The notes beneath the pieces are model-generated. The model did no database searches. It was not told the DNA's origin and was given only the letters and a program-made list of their open reading frames with translations. Below are positions 53,037 to 62,047 of a DNA stretch of 64,000 nucleotides, in pieces. Numbering within the stretch: the first letter of the stretch is position 1; each line of letters begins with the position of its first letter. The translations under genes and the position numbers were made by a program. The stretch comes from Nitratireductor alexandrii (lineage in GTDB: Bacteria; Pseudomonadota; Alphaproteobacteria; Rhizobiales; Rhizobiaceae), in NCBI RefSeq assembly GCF_004000215.1, contig NZ_RBVY01000006.1:9910-73909 (forward strand). The letters are read 5' to 3'.

Positions 53037-54029
53037 CTAGCGCACCGCGCCCCACAGCCGGTGCACCATCGCCTCGTAGTCGAACCGCTCGAGCACCTCG
53101 AGGCTCGGACGCAGGCCGAAAATATCGGCTCCCGCCGCCGCCAGGTCCTGAATGCCGGCCCGACATTCCTCGGCCGAGCCGATCACCGCGATCCGGTCGA
53201 TATAGTCGTCCGGAATCAGGTCCGGTCCGACCTTGGCCGCGCCGCCGCGCATGACGGCGCGGATCTTCTCGACCTCGTCCTTGTCGATCCCCAGGATCCC
53301 CGTCACCTTGCTGTGCGAATTGGCGATGGTGCGCGCGGTGATCAGCCGGATCGTGTCGTACATGGCCGATTTCTCCTCGCCGCAAAGGGCAAAGTTCCAG
53401 GCCACGATCTTGACGTCGTCCTCCGGCCGGCCGGCGGCGGCCGCCGCCTCGCGGATCCACCCCGTCACCGTCCTCATCGCGTCGGGGCGTCCGACATTGC
53501 CGACGATCACGCCGTCGGCGACCTCGCCGGCCATGCGGAAAGCGCGCGGATGGGTGGTGGCGACATAGATGTCGACCGGGTTCTTCGGCTTGAACTCCAT
53601 ATGCGCGTTGTCGAAACGAAAGACGTCGTTTGCCACTGAATGATGTTCACCCGCCAGCACCGCCTTCATCGCCACGATGGCGTCGCGGGTGGTTTCGGTA
53701 AAGTCCCCGTCCGGCGCGGCCATCGCCTTGCGTGTCGGTTTCAGCCCCGCGCCGATGCCCAGCACCACGCGGCCCTCGCAAAGATCGGCCACCGTGCCCA
53801 CGGCCCGGGCGATCTGGATCGGGTGCCGCGTATAGGGATTGGCGATGCCAACCCCGAGCCGGATCGTGGTCGTCTTGGCCGCGATCGCGCCCAAAAGCAC
53901 GTACGGGTCGCGCATGAAGGTCTCGTCGGGCACCCAGACCATGGGGATGCCGGCATCCTCGGCCCGCTGCACCATCTCGATGACCTCGGCCGCGGTCTGC
54001 CGTGGCAATGCGCAAAATGAAAAATCCAT
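53037..54029 (-). CDS. LLM-class flavin-dependent oxidoreductase
   Basis: A 330-residue bacterial luciferase-like TIM-barrel enzyme. PMVWVPDETFMRDPYVLLGAI and RLGVGIANPYTRHPIQIARA (quoted in part) and VVLGIGAGL near residue 100 match the LLM F420/FMN class. Some are methylenetetrahydromethanopterin-reductase-like F420 enzymes; F420 biosynthesis is uncertain in this host, so FMN is the likelier cofactor. It is the last gene of the PLP-TRAP-molybdenum hydroxylase operon. It may oxygenate a heterocycle after hydroxylation. Confidence 0.9.
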   Translation of the reverse strand: MDFSFCALPRQTAAEVIEMVQRAEDAGIPMVWVPDETFMRDPYVLLGAIAAKTTTIRLGVGIANPYTRHPIQIARAVGTVADLCEGRVVLGIGAGLKPTRKAMAAPDGDFTETTRDAIVAMKAVLAGEHHSVANDVFRFDNAHMEFKPKNPVDIYVATTHPRAFRMAGEVADGVIVGNVGRPDAMRTVTGWIREAAAAAGRPEDDVKIVAWNFALCGEEKSAMYDTIRLITARTIANSHSKVTGILGIDKDEVEKIRAVMRGGAAKVGPDLIPDDYIDRIAVIGSAEECRAGIQDLAAAGADIFGLRPSLEVLERFDYEAMVHRLWGAVR

Positions 54030-54041
54030 ACCGTCCTCTCG

Positions 54042-54536
54042 TTAGGTGGTTCCGGCTTTCGCCGCGGTAGCTTGGCTCTTGGTCTCGATGACACGCGCGA
54101 TCGCGCGGACGATGCCGCGATAACCGGTACAGCGGCAGATGCAGCCGGCGAGCTCGGCGCGGATCTGCTCGGTATCGGGCCGGTCGTGGCGCAGCACGAT
54201 GTCGCGCGCCGTGGCCAGCATGCCCGGCGTGCAATAGCCGCATTGAAGCGCGTGCTCGTCGCGGAAGGCCTGGCGCAGCCGGGTGACCACCGGGTCGTCG
54301 TCGAAACCTTCGACCGTGGTGACCCGCACGCCCTCGCACGACGCCGCCAGCGTGATGCAGGAGCGCATCGGCATGTCGTCCACCACCACCGTGCAGGCCC
54401 CGCAGGCGCCATGCTCGCAGCCGAGATGCGTGCCTTTCAGCGCCAGGTTCTCGCGCAGAAAATCGGCCAGGCTGAGCCGCGGATCGATCTCGGCGCGCAC
54501 CGGCTCGCCGTTGACGGTAAGCGAAAGCGTGGTCAC
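54042..54536 (-). CDS. Molybdenum hydroxylase small subunit, [2Fe-2S] (CoxS/XdhA-like)
   Basis: A 164-residue iron-sulfur subunit with two [2Fe-2S] centres: the N-terminal plant-ferredoxin type CEHGACGACTVVVDD and the C-terminal pair around CGYCTPGM and GCICRCTGYRGI, so all eight cysteine ligands are present. It carries electrons from the Mo site of the large subunit to FAD in the medium subunit. It overlaps the medium-subunit gene by four bases and the LLM gene follows 12 bp downstream. Confidence 0.95.
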   Translation of the reverse strand: MTTLSLTVNGEPVRAEIDPRLSLADFLRENLALKGTHLGCEHGACGACTVVVDDMPMRSCITLAASCEGVRVTTVEGFDDDPVVTRLRQAFRDEHALQCGYCTPGMLATARDIVLRHDRPDTEQIRAELAGCICRCTGYRGIVRAIARVIETKSQATAAKAGTT

Positions 54537-55357
54537 GACGAAACCTCCTTCATGGCACGGCGCAGGCAGGTGGCATGGATCTGCATCTCGTAGCGGTCGA
54601 GATCGGGCTCGCGCTCAGCAAGCGCGGCGCGGATCGTTGCCTCCGCGGCCAGGCTTCCGGACGCGACAGCCCCTTCGAGGGCCTCCAGCCGGCAGGGCCC
54701 GCCGACCGCGCTGCTGCCGGCGACGACGCGGGTGAAGCCGCGCGCGGGATCGTGCACCACCGCCGCGATCGCCTCGCCGAAGGCGCCGGCCTTCTTGCGC
54801 ATCTTACGGTAGGACCAGCGGGCCGAAGGCGACAGTTTCGGCAACCGGATCCCGGTCAGCATCTCGTCCTCTTCGAGCGCCGTCGTGAAAACGTCGACGG
54901 AAAAGTCCTCGCTTGCCAGCGCCCGTTCGCCATCGGGACCGGCAAGCTGCACGGTGGCGCCGAGCGCCATCATGGCCACCGGCCAGTCGGCGGCGGGGTC
55001 GGCATGGCAAAGGCTACCGCCCAGCGTGCCGCGATTGCGCACGGCGCGATAGGCGATGTCGCGGGCGACGAAGGCGAGCATGCCACACCAGTGATCGCCC
55101 GAGGCGCCATCCTCGAGCGTGGCGTGGGTGACGCCGGCCCCGATCAGCACGGTTTCGCCCTCGTCCGAGACGGCACGCAGGTCGGCGATCGCGCCGATGT
55201 CGACGAGCGTCTCGGCGAAGGCGACGCGCAGGTTGAGCATCGGCACGAGCGACTGGCCGCCGGCGAGTATCCGCGCACCGCCGGCGCCTTCGGCGAGCGC
55301 GGCAACGGCCTCGGCAATGCTGACGGGACGCAGATAGGCGAACGCGGGAGCCTTCAT
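54533..55357 (-). CDS. Molybdenum hydroxylase medium subunit, FAD-binding (CoxM-like)
   Basis: A 274-residue FAD-binding protein. It opens KAPAFAYLRPVSIAEAVAAL; ARILAGGQSLVPMLNLR is the first FAD phosphate-binding motif and RNRGTLGGSLCHADP the second. It passes electrons from the iron-sulfur subunit to the final acceptor. The start overlaps the stop of the large-subunit gene by four bases. Confidence 0.95.
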   Translation of the reverse strand: MKAPAFAYLRPVSIAEAVAALAEGAGGARILAGGQSLVPMLNLRVAFAETLVDIGAIADLRAVSDEGETVLIGAGVTHATLEDGASGDHWCGMLAFVARDIAYRAVRNRGTLGGSLCHADPAADWPVAMMALGATVQLAGPDGERALASEDFSVDVFTTALEEDEMLTGIRLPKLSPSARWSYRKMRKKAGAFGEAIAAVVHDPARGFTRVVAGSSAVGGPCRLEALEGAVASGSLAAEATIRAALAEREPDLDRYEMQIHATCLRRAMKEVSS

Positions 55358-57696
55358 CGCGCGGCCTCCTTCTTGCCGGCGGCGCGGTCCTGGGCATCGA
55401 AGATCGCCTGCAGCACCCGGCGCGGCGTGGCCGGCACCGCGCACAGCTCCGCCCCGGTGGATCGAAGCGCGTCGTTGATGGCGTTGACCACGGCGGCCGG
55501 CGGGGCGATGGCACCGCCTTCGCCGACGCCCTTGACGCCGAAGCGCGTATAGGGCGAGCGCGTTTCCATATGGTCGAGTCGGATCATCGGAATCTCGCTC
55601 GCCGCCGGCACCGAATAGTCGCCAAACGTGGTTGCAAGCGGCTGTCCCTGGTCGTCGAAGGGCACTTCCTCGAACAGCGCCGTGCCGATCCCCTGCGCGA
55701 CGCCGCCCAGCACCTGGCCGTCGACGATCATCGGGTTGACCCGGGTGCCGCAATCGTCGACCGCGACATAGTCGAGCACCTCCACGGTTCCCAGTTCCGG
55801 GTCGACCGCCACCCGCGCGGCATGGGCGGCATAGGCAAAGGGCGCCCGGTCTCCGTCGGGCCGATAGCCGCCGGTGACCTCCAGCCCGTCGCGCAAAAGC
55901 TCCTCGGGCAGGTCGAAGGGACGGAAATGCCAGATCACGGCTGCTTCCTCGATCGTCATCGAGGCGCCCGGCCCGACGAGTTCGCCGGCCTCCAACCGCA
56001 CATCGTCGGCCGTGCACTGCATCATGTGCGCGGCGATCTCCCTGAGCTTAAACGCAAGCTTGTCGGCGGCGGCCGCGACGGCGCCGCCGGTCATGACGAT
56101 GGCGCGCGAGGCGTAGGTGCCGGTCGAATAGGGCGAAAGCGCCGTATCGCCATGGCGCACCGACACGCGTTGCGGGTCTATGCCCAGCACCTCCGACGCG
56201 ATCTGCGCCAGCGTCGTCTCCATGCCTTGCCCGTGCGACTGCACACCGACCCGGATCTCGAGGCTGCCGTCCGGCTGCATGAGCGCGGCGGCCTGCTCGA
56301 AGCCGGGCATCATCTGCACGCCGATCTGGGAGATTGTGGCGGTGGAGACCGCTGTGTGCTCGGTATAGACGGCATAGCCGGTGCCGATCAGCCTGTCGGG
56401 TCCGGCATCTGCCGACACCGCGTCGACCATCGCGCGCGCCCGGCGCAGCGAGGCCGGATAGTCGCCGCTGTCATATTCCTTGCCGGTGATCGCCTTGTAG
56501 GGCATCGCCGCGGCGGGCACGAGATTTTCCAGCCGCACCTCGACCGGGTCGCGGCCGACCGCACGCGCCACGGCGTCGACAAGGGTCTCCATGGCGAAGC
56601 AGGCGCCGGGGCGCGCGACCGCCCGGTAGGGCGAGAGCGGCGGCTTGTTGGTCGCAACCGTCATCGTGCGCACCCGGTAGCCGCCGATATCGTAGGGGCC
56701 GGTCAGGATGCCGCTTGCCTGGATGGCGTCGAAGCCATTGGTGTGGGGCCAGATCGAATAGGCGCCGGCATCGGTGGTCAGCACCGCGTCCAGCGCCAGG
56801 ATGCGGCCGCGATCGTCGGCATGCGCCGTCATCCGGTAGCGATGCTGGCGCGCGTTGGCGCCGGCGGTCAGGTGCTCGAACCGGTCTTCCAGCCAGCGGA
56901 CCGGCCGTTTCAGCCGCAGCGCCAGCCAGGCGACGATCACCTCCTCGGGATGCAGGATCGCCTTGTAGCCAAAGCCGCCGCCGACATCGGGCGCCACGAC
57001 ACGTATCTGGCGCTGCTGCAGGCCAAGGCACTGGCAGAGCGCGTTGCGGATCATATGCGGTGACTGGGTGGAGGAATAGACCACGAGCTGGCCGTCTCGG
57101 GCATCGTAATGGGCGAGCGCGCCCTTGCCCTCGAGCGGCACCATCGCCTGGCGCGCCATGTCGAGCGTGCGTGTCACCTGGACGGTGGCGCGCGCCACCT
57201 GCTCCTCGATGCCGCTGTCGAAGCGGGTTTCCATCGATAGATTCGTGCCCCAGTCCGCGTGCACGAGCGGCGCGCCCTCAGCCATCGCCGCGTCGATCGA
57301 GGCCACCACAGGCAGTTCCTTCAGGTCGGGGACCACCCGCTCGGCCAGATCCTCGGCCTGCGCCCGGTTCGGAGCGAGGCAGGTGGCGATGATCTCGCCG
57401 ACGAAACGCACGCGGTCGAACGCCATTGGCGGGCTGCCTACGATCCGGTGTCCGGCCACGTTGGAGGTGGGGCGGATCGGAACGACGCCATCCATGTCGC
57501 GGGCGGTGAAGACCCGCTCGCCGGCCTCTTCCGGTTTTTCGATCCCCACGATCTCGGCATGGGCGAGCGGGCTGCGCACGAACGCCACGTCCAGCATGCG
57601 CGGCATCTCGATATCCGCGAGGTAGCGGCCGCGCCCGTGAAGAAAGCGGTCATCTTCCTTGCGCGGGAGAGACGCGCCGACGCCTGTGTCTGTCAT
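55354..57696 (-). CDS. Molybdenum hydroxylase large subunit (CoxL/XdhB-like)
   Basis: A 780-residue molybdopterin subunit. DVGGGFGYK (residues 237-245) is the cofactor-binding glycine motif and GVGEGGAIAPPA near the C-terminus has the catalytic glutamate. The active-site loop reads PYRAVARPGACFAMET (about 356-371) instead of the AYRCSFR of true CO dehydrogenases, so it should hydroxylate an aromatic heterocycle or aldehyde rather than oxidise CO. It needs the two subunits downstream. No maturation gene (such as coxD or xdhC) is in the window. Confidence 0.94.
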   Translation of the reverse strand: MTDTGVGASLPRKEDDRFLHGRGRYLADIEMPRMLDVAFVRSPLAHAEIVGIEKPEEAGERVFTARDMDGVVPIRPTSNVAGHRIVGSPPMAFDRVRFVGEIIATCLAPNRAQAEDLAERVVPDLKELPVVASIDAAMAEGAPLVHADWGTNLSMETRFDSGIEEQVARATVQVTRTLDMARQAMVPLEGKGALAHYDARDGQLVVYSSTQSPHMIRNALCQCLGLQQRQIRVVAPDVGGGFGYKAILHPEEVIVAWLALRLKRPVRWLEDRFEHLTAGANARQHRYRMTAHADDRGRILALDAVLTTDAGAYSIWPHTNGFDAIQASGILTGPYDIGGYRVRTMTVATNKPPLSPYRAVARPGACFAMETLVDAVARAVGRDPVEVRLENLVPAAAMPYKAITGKEYDSGDYPASLRRARAMVDAVSADAGPDRLIGTGYAVYTEHTAVSTATISQIGVQMMPGFEQAAALMQPDGSLEIRVGVQSHGQGMETTLAQIASEVLGIDPQRVSVRHGDTALSPYSTGTYASRAIVMTGGAVAAAADKLAFKLREIAAHMMQCTADDVRLEAGELVGPGASMTIEEAAVIWHFRPFDLPEELLRDGLEVTGGYRPDGDRAPFAYAAHAARVAVDPELGTVEVLDYVAVDDCGTRVNPMIVDGQVLGGVAQGIGTALFEEVPFDDQGQPLATTFGDYSVPAASEIPMIRLDHMETRSPYTRFGVKGVGEGGAIAPPAAVVNAINDALRSTGAELCAVPATPRRVLQAIFDAQDRAAGKKEAAR

Positions 57697-57730
57697 GGGA
57701 TTTTCCTTCGTTCCTTAGCTCCGGTCGCCG

Positions 57731-59050
57731 TCAGATCCCGACAAAGGAGGTGAGCCACAAGGCGGTCGCCGGAAAGAAATAGACGATCAGCATCACCAGC
57801 ACCTGGCAGGCCACGAACGGCATCACGCCGAACGCCATCTGGCGATAACTCATGTCCGGCGGCGCGATCGAGCGCAGATAAAACAGCGACGGCGCCATCG
57901 GCGGGGTCAGATAGCTGGTCTGCAGGGCGATGATGGCGAGCACCGCGAACCAGACCGGATCGATGCCGGCGGCACGCAGGAGCGGATCGTAGATCGGCAC
58001 GCAGATCAAAACGATCGAGATCCAGTCCAAGACGAAGCCGAGGATCATGATGATCAAAAGCACGATCAGGATCAGTTCGCCCGAGGACAGGTCCATCGCC
58101 AGGATCGTCGACTGGATCAGCTGACGGCCGCCATTGATCTGAAAGATGCTTGTGAACATGGTTCCGCCCACGACGATAAGCATCACCATCGCAGTGATCA
58201 CCAGCGTCGCGCGCGTCGCCGACCACAGCACCTCGATCGAGAGACGCCGGTAGAACAGTGTCAGAATGATCGTGCCGAGCGCGCCGACGCCGGCGGCTTC
58301 GGTCGGCGCGGCGATCCCGGCGATGATCGACCCGACCACCGCCAGAACCAGCGCCAATGCCGGCAGCAGCGAGGTCAGCGTGATCCAGATCTTGTCGCGC
58401 ATCGGCATCGCGAAGTCCTCGTCCGCGACCGGCGGGCCGTCCTGCGGGCGCAGCGCGCAGCGCGCCAGCGCGTATCCCAGGAAGCAGGCGACCATCAATA
58501 TGCTTGGAATGATGACCGCGGCGAACAGGTCACCGATCGAAAGCTGTCCCTGCGTGGCGTAGACCACAACGACGATCGACGGCGGGATCATGGTGCCGAG
58601 CGAGCCGCCGGCGCAAATCGTGCCGGCGATCAGGTCGTTGGAATAGTTGTATTTCTTCATAGCCGGAATCGCCATCATGCCGACCATGACCTCGACCGCG
58701 CCGACAATGCCGGTTCCGGCGGCGAAGATCGCGCACATCGACAGCGCCGCGAGCGACAGCCCGCCCGGCAACCGGCCGAGCCACAGCCGCATCGCCTCGA
58801 AAAGGCGCGCCGCGATCCCGGAGCGTTCCAGCATCGCGCCCATGAACACAAACAGCGGGATGGCCGCGAACGTGGGCTGGGAAGCGACCTTGTCGACGAA
58901 GCGGTAGAGCTGTGCCGGCGCGATGTCGCCAAAGGCCAGAAGCGCGAAGCCGAAGGCGGTAACGATCAGGCTGAACGCGACCGGCAGGCCCAGCAGAATG
59001 AGAAGAAAGAGGGTCGGAAACATCAACCCCGCGAGCAAGGGATCACCCAT
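57731..59050 (-). CDS. dctM: TRAP transporter large permease subunit (DctM)
   Basis: A 439-residue DctM protein with about twelve hydrophobic segments. FVFMGAMLERSGIAARLFEAM and GAVEVMVGMMAIPAMKKYNY (quoted in part) are characteristic of the family, with the conserved GGSLGTMIPPSI motif. It catalyses sodium-coupled import of the ligand delivered by DctP. It overlaps dctQ by 8 bases and its stop is 34 bp upstream of the molybdenum hydroxylase large-subunit gene. Confidence 0.95.
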   Translation of the reverse strand: MGDPLLAGLMFPTLFLLILLGLPVAFSLIVTAFGFALLAFGDIAPAQLYRFVDKVASQPTFAAIPLFVFMGAMLERSGIAARLFEAMRLWLGRLPGGLSLAALSMCAIFAAGTGIVGAVEVMVGMMAIPAMKKYNYSNDLIAGTICAGGSLGTMIPPSIVVVVYATQGQLSIGDLFAAVIIPSILMVACFLGYALARCALRPQDGPPVADEDFAMPMRDKIWITLTSLLPALALVLAVVGSIIAGIAAPTEAAGVGALGTIILTLFYRRLSIEVLWSATRATLVITAMVMLIVVGGTMFTSIFQINGGRQLIQSTILAMDLSSGELILIVLLIIMILGFVLDWISIVLICVPIYDPLLRAAGIDPVWFAVLAIIALQTSYLTPPMAPSLFYLRSIAPPDMSYRQMAFGVMPFVACQVLVMLIVYFFPATALWLTSFVGI

Positions 59051-59534
59051 GACGCCCTGCCGCTTTCAAGCTGGCGCGAAGGCCGGTCACGAGAATCTGG
59101 GCTGTCAGCATCACCATGCCCGCCGCCAGCGCGGCGTAGAAGGGCCATAATTGCGGCGCGAACGCGCTGACCGGGTCGACCTCGCCCTTTTCATAAGCGC
59201 GCAACGCTTTGGTCACCGCGACATAACTGATCGCCGAAAAAGTCGGCAAAGCGAGTGTGAGAAGCAGTACGGCACCGATGCCGGAGCGCAGGCGATCGGG
59301 CAGCATCAGCACGAGGAAGTCGATACTGACGTGACCGTCCTCCTTCAGGCAGAAGGCGGCCGCGCACAAGAACAGCGCGCCACCCAGCATATAGGTCAGG
59401 TCGCCCGCCCACAGGGTCGGACTGCCGAACACGTAGCGGCTGGCGACCTCGAAGATCATCACCGCGATCAGCAGAAAGACCATGATGCCCGCGAGGAAGG
59501 CGAAGCCGGCCGATAGTCTGTCGATGAGTTTCAT
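59043..59534 (-). CDS. dctQ: TRAP transporter small permease subunit (DctQ)
   Basis: A 163-residue membrane protein with four hydrophobic helices: FAFLAGIMVFLLIAVMIFEV, a second around LTYMLGGALFLCAAAFCL, then LRSGIGAVLLLTLALPTF and YAALAAGMVMLTAQILV. The RYVFGSPTLWAGDL segment is typical of DctQ. It forms the membrane complex with DctM. It lies 61 bp downstream of dctP. Confidence 0.93.
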   Translation of the reverse strand: MKLIDRLSAGFAFLAGIMVFLLIAVMIFEVASRYVFGSPTLWAGDLTYMLGGALFLCAAAFCLKEDGHVSIDFLVLMLPDRLRSGIGAVLLLTLALPTFSAISYVAVTKALRAYEKGEVDPVSAFAPQLWPFYAALAAGMVMLTAQILVTGLRASLKAAGRHG

Positions 59535-59595
59535 TGTGACTTCCTGCTGGAAGGCCGGGCCCGAAGCCGCATAGCGCGACCTGGGCCCGGTCCGG

Positions 59596-60663
59596 TCATT
59601 TCCGATCCAGGTGCTTGTAGGAAGCGCCGTCGGCGTAGAGATCCTGATAGGCGAAGTAGCTGTCGCCGATCTTCTTCATCCACGCATTGCCGCCCGCCGT
59701 CTGCTCCTCGGCCTTGGCTGCGGCCCATTTGCGGCCCGCTGCGGTGATCGCCTCGGTGACTTCCGCCGGCAGTTCCTGAAGCTTGTTGTTGCCCGAGCGC
59801 AGCTCCTTCATCGCGACCAGGTCGGCCATGCCCGACTGCAGGTAGCTTTCGAACACGGCGAGTTTGGCCGCCGCGGTCACGATTTCCTTGAGATCGTCGG
59901 GCAGTGCGTCCCATTTTTCCGCCGTGACGATGAATTCGTTGATCCCGGCGGGAAAATGAAGACCCGGCGTGATGATGTACTCGGCCGCATTCTCCAGTCC
60001 CGCGATCTGATTGTCGGCCGGCCCGGACCATTCGGCAATGTCCACCCCGCCACGATCGAGCATCTGGTAGACTTCGCTGCCGGTCACGAAGACCGGCGCG
60101 GCTTCGAATTCCTCCGACAGGATGGAAGCCCACGAGCCCGCGGCGCGGAACTTCAACCCCTTCAGATCCGCGACGCCTTCGATCGGCTTGTGCGAATGCC
60201 AAAGCTCCGTGCCGACAACGCCGCCGACCAGCGAATGCAGACCGAGCGTGTCGCGCTTGAACTGGGTCAGCAGGTCCTGCCCGCCGCCCTCGTAAAGCCA
60301 ATAGAGCATGGTTTCCGGCCCCATGCCGCCGGGATGGCCGGCATAGAAGCTGTTGGCCGGATCGGCGTTGACCGCGTAGAGCGGCGTGATCATGGCCGCA
60401 TCGGCGGTCCCGTCGAGCACCGCCTCGTAATTCTTGGTGGCCGGCGCGAGCACGTCGACCGGATAGGGTTCGATCACCAGCCGGCCCTCGGAGAGCTCGT
60501 TCACGCGCTTGGTGAAGGGCATGACGATGTTCTTCCACAGACCCCAGGTCTCGCCAGCATAGCTCGACATCCGCCAGGTGATCGGTTCGTCCTGCGCCAG
60601 GGCCGGGAGCGTACCGGCAAGAGTTGCGACCGCCACAAGGGCCGCCTTTGTCCACCGTTTCAT
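59596..60663 (-). CDS. dctP: TRAP transporter substrate-binding protein (DctP/TtuB-like)
   Basis: A 355-residue periplasmic binding protein. The signal peptide is KRWTKAALVAVATLAGTLPALAQ, and the mature chain begins EPITWRMSSYAG, followed by the family tract KYLEGR-like residues. A conserved arginine near KFRAAGSWASILSEEF probably binds the ligand carboxylate; TtuB-like members take aromatic or keto acids. The ATG at 60,663 has a purine-rich AGGAGAA upstream. The 5' untranslated region toward the PLP gene carries a 7-bp hairpin. Confidence 0.93.
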   Translation of the reverse strand: MKRWTKAALVAVATLAGTLPALAQDEPITWRMSSYAGETWGLWKNIVMPFTKRVNELSEGRLVIEPYPVDVLAPATKNYEAVLDGTADAAMITPLYAVNADPANSFYAGHPGGMGPETMLYWLYEGGGQDLLTQFKRDTLGLHSLVGGVVGTELWHSHKPIEGVADLKGLKFRAAGSWASILSEEFEAAPVFVTGSEVYQMLDRGGVDIAEWSGPADNQIAGLENAAEYIITPGLHFPAGINEFIVTAEKWDALPDDLKEIVTAAAKLAVFESYLQSGMADLVAMKELRSGNNKLQELPAEVTEAITAAGRKWAAAKAEEQTAGGNAWMKKIGDSYFAYQDLYADGASYKHLDRK

Positions 60664-60685
60664 GTGTTGGTTCTCCTGTTGATCC

Positions 60686-60707
60686 CCTCCGATTGGTTTT
60701 TCGGAGG
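60686..60707 (-). promoter_or_regulatory. Intercistronic hairpin between the PLP gene and dctP
   Basis: CCTCCGA (60,686-60,692 on the plus strand) pairs with TCGGAGG (60,701-60,707) across 8 bases. It lies upstream of dctP in the 106-bp gap after the PLP gene and would fold in the shared mRNA. It may stabilise or set the boundary of segments of the transcript; it lacks a T run and so is not a normal terminator. Confidence 0.35.
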
Positions 60708-60769
60708 CCATTGGTTCTTTTTCATCTGCGTCCAAAAAATGCTTGCTCTGCTGGTACCCTCCACACCGA

Positions 60770-62047
60770 TCAGATTTCCAGTCCGTAGTTTTCGCGGAGC
60801 ACGCGTGAAGCGTCCTCGAAGGATCCGTCCGTTTCCGGCAGGCCCTCGCCCGCCCCGTCGACATCCTTCATTCCGCTCGCGGTCGCCAGACAGACCACCG
60901 CGCCCGCGGCAAGCTCGGCGTGCCCCGCCTGTTGGCGCAGGCCCGCAAGTCCGGCCGCGGCGGAAAACTCAACCCAAAGCCCCGACTGTGCGAGCCTGGC
61001 GCGCGCCGCCTCGATCTCCTCATCGTCCATCGCCAGCGCTTTGCCCCCGCTTTCCAGGATTGCGCGGCGGCCGCGCAGGCCGCCGACCGGCGTGGCGATC
61101 GACAGTGCCCTTGTGCTGCCGTTGGGCGACGGCACGCTCGCGACGGGCTGATCGTCACGCATGGCGCGGTGGAGTGGACCGTAGACAGTCGATTCGCACG
61201 AATAGAGCTGCGGAACCCGGTCCGTCAGGCCGAGCGCCTTGAGTTCGGCAAAGCCTTTCCACACACCGTAGAGCAGTTCGCCGTAACCGGTCGGCACGAA
61301 AACCGACCCGGGCGCGGTGCCGCCGAGATCGCGAAAAATCTCGTAGGCGATCGACTTGTAGCCCTCGATCGCGAAGGGGTGCCCGGTATGGGCTTGCGGG
61401 GTCAGGTTGCTGACCGGATGGAAACCCGTCTTGTCCCGCAATCGGGCCATCAGCTCCCAGCGCCGGTCGGACGGTACGGCGAGCGCGGCCGCACCATAGG
61501 CGGCGACGAAACGCTGCATGGCGAGCGGTGCGGTGGAACTCGCCAGCACGATGCACAGCAGGCCAGCAGCCGCCGCGTAGGCCGACGCCGACGCGCCATG
61601 ATTGCCCGAAGAGGCGACGATGACGCCCGGGGCGCCGGCGAGTTGCGCGGCGCTGACGGTGCAGCGGTTGAGGCGGTCTTTGTGGCTCCAGGTCGGATTG
61701 CGGCCCTCGTCCTTGACGAAGACGGGGCGGTCTATCCCGGCCCAATCGGCAAGCGTCGCCATTTCGAAAAACGGCGTTTCGCCCTCACCCAGATTGGTTT
61801 GCGGCGTCAGCGGCGGCATCAGCGGGGCCCACGCGCCAAGCCCGAGACTGGGACCGGATCGCGGCGCGAGAAACAGGCTCTTATCCAAAGCGGAATAGTC
61901 GAAATCCAGCTCCAGCGGCCATGGCAGAGACGGATCGGCGTCCCGGCGAAACTCACCGACCTGCGGCGGAAACAGCGGAAGGTCCACGGAGGGATCGCCC
62001 ATCGCGGTTTGCCGAAGCGCCAGGGAGTTGGTGTGCGTCGTCTGCAT
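60770..62047 (-). CDS. PLP-dependent threonine-synthase-like enzyme (fold type II)
   Basis: A 425-residue fold-type-II PLP enzyme. NPTWSHKDR has the Schiff-base lysine at K123, a variant of the threonine synthase NPTGSFKDR motif; VASSGNHGASASAYAAAAG is the phosphate-binding glycine tract with serine and asparagine, and VPTGYGELLYG a later substrate loop. A metabolic threonine synthase would be expected to resemble the canonical motif, and this gene sits in a catabolic operon, so a beta-elimination, ammonia-lyase or racemase-like activity is as likely. The ATG at 62,047 is used; the frame is open far upstream but this runs under the divergent IclR promoter. Confidence 0.85.
   Translation of the reverse strand: MQTTHTNSLALRQTAMGDPSVDLPLFPPQVGEFRRDADPSLPWPLELDFDYSALDKSLFLAPRSGPSLGLGAWAPLMPPLTPQTNLGEGETPFFEMATLADWAGIDRPVFVKDEGRNPTWSHKDRLNRCTVSAAQLAGAPGVIVASSGNHGASASAYAAAAGLLCIVLASSTAPLAMQRFVAAYGAAALAVPSDRRWELMARLRDKTGFHPVSNLTPQAHTGHPFAIEGYKSIAYEIFRDLGGTAPGSVFVPTGYGELLYGVWKGFAELKALGLTDRVPQLYSCESTVYGPLHRAMRDDQPVASVPSPNGSTRALSIATPVGGLRGRRAILESGGKALAMDDEEIEAARARLAQSGLWVEFSAAAGLAGLRQQAGHAELAAGAVVCLATASGMKDVDGAGEGLPETDGSFEDASRVLRENYGLEI

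Noticed and set aside
55354-57696. Aerobic CO dehydrogenase
   Set aside because: The CO dehydrogenase active-site loop is absent, the operon context is catabolic uptake, and cox maturation genes are not seen.
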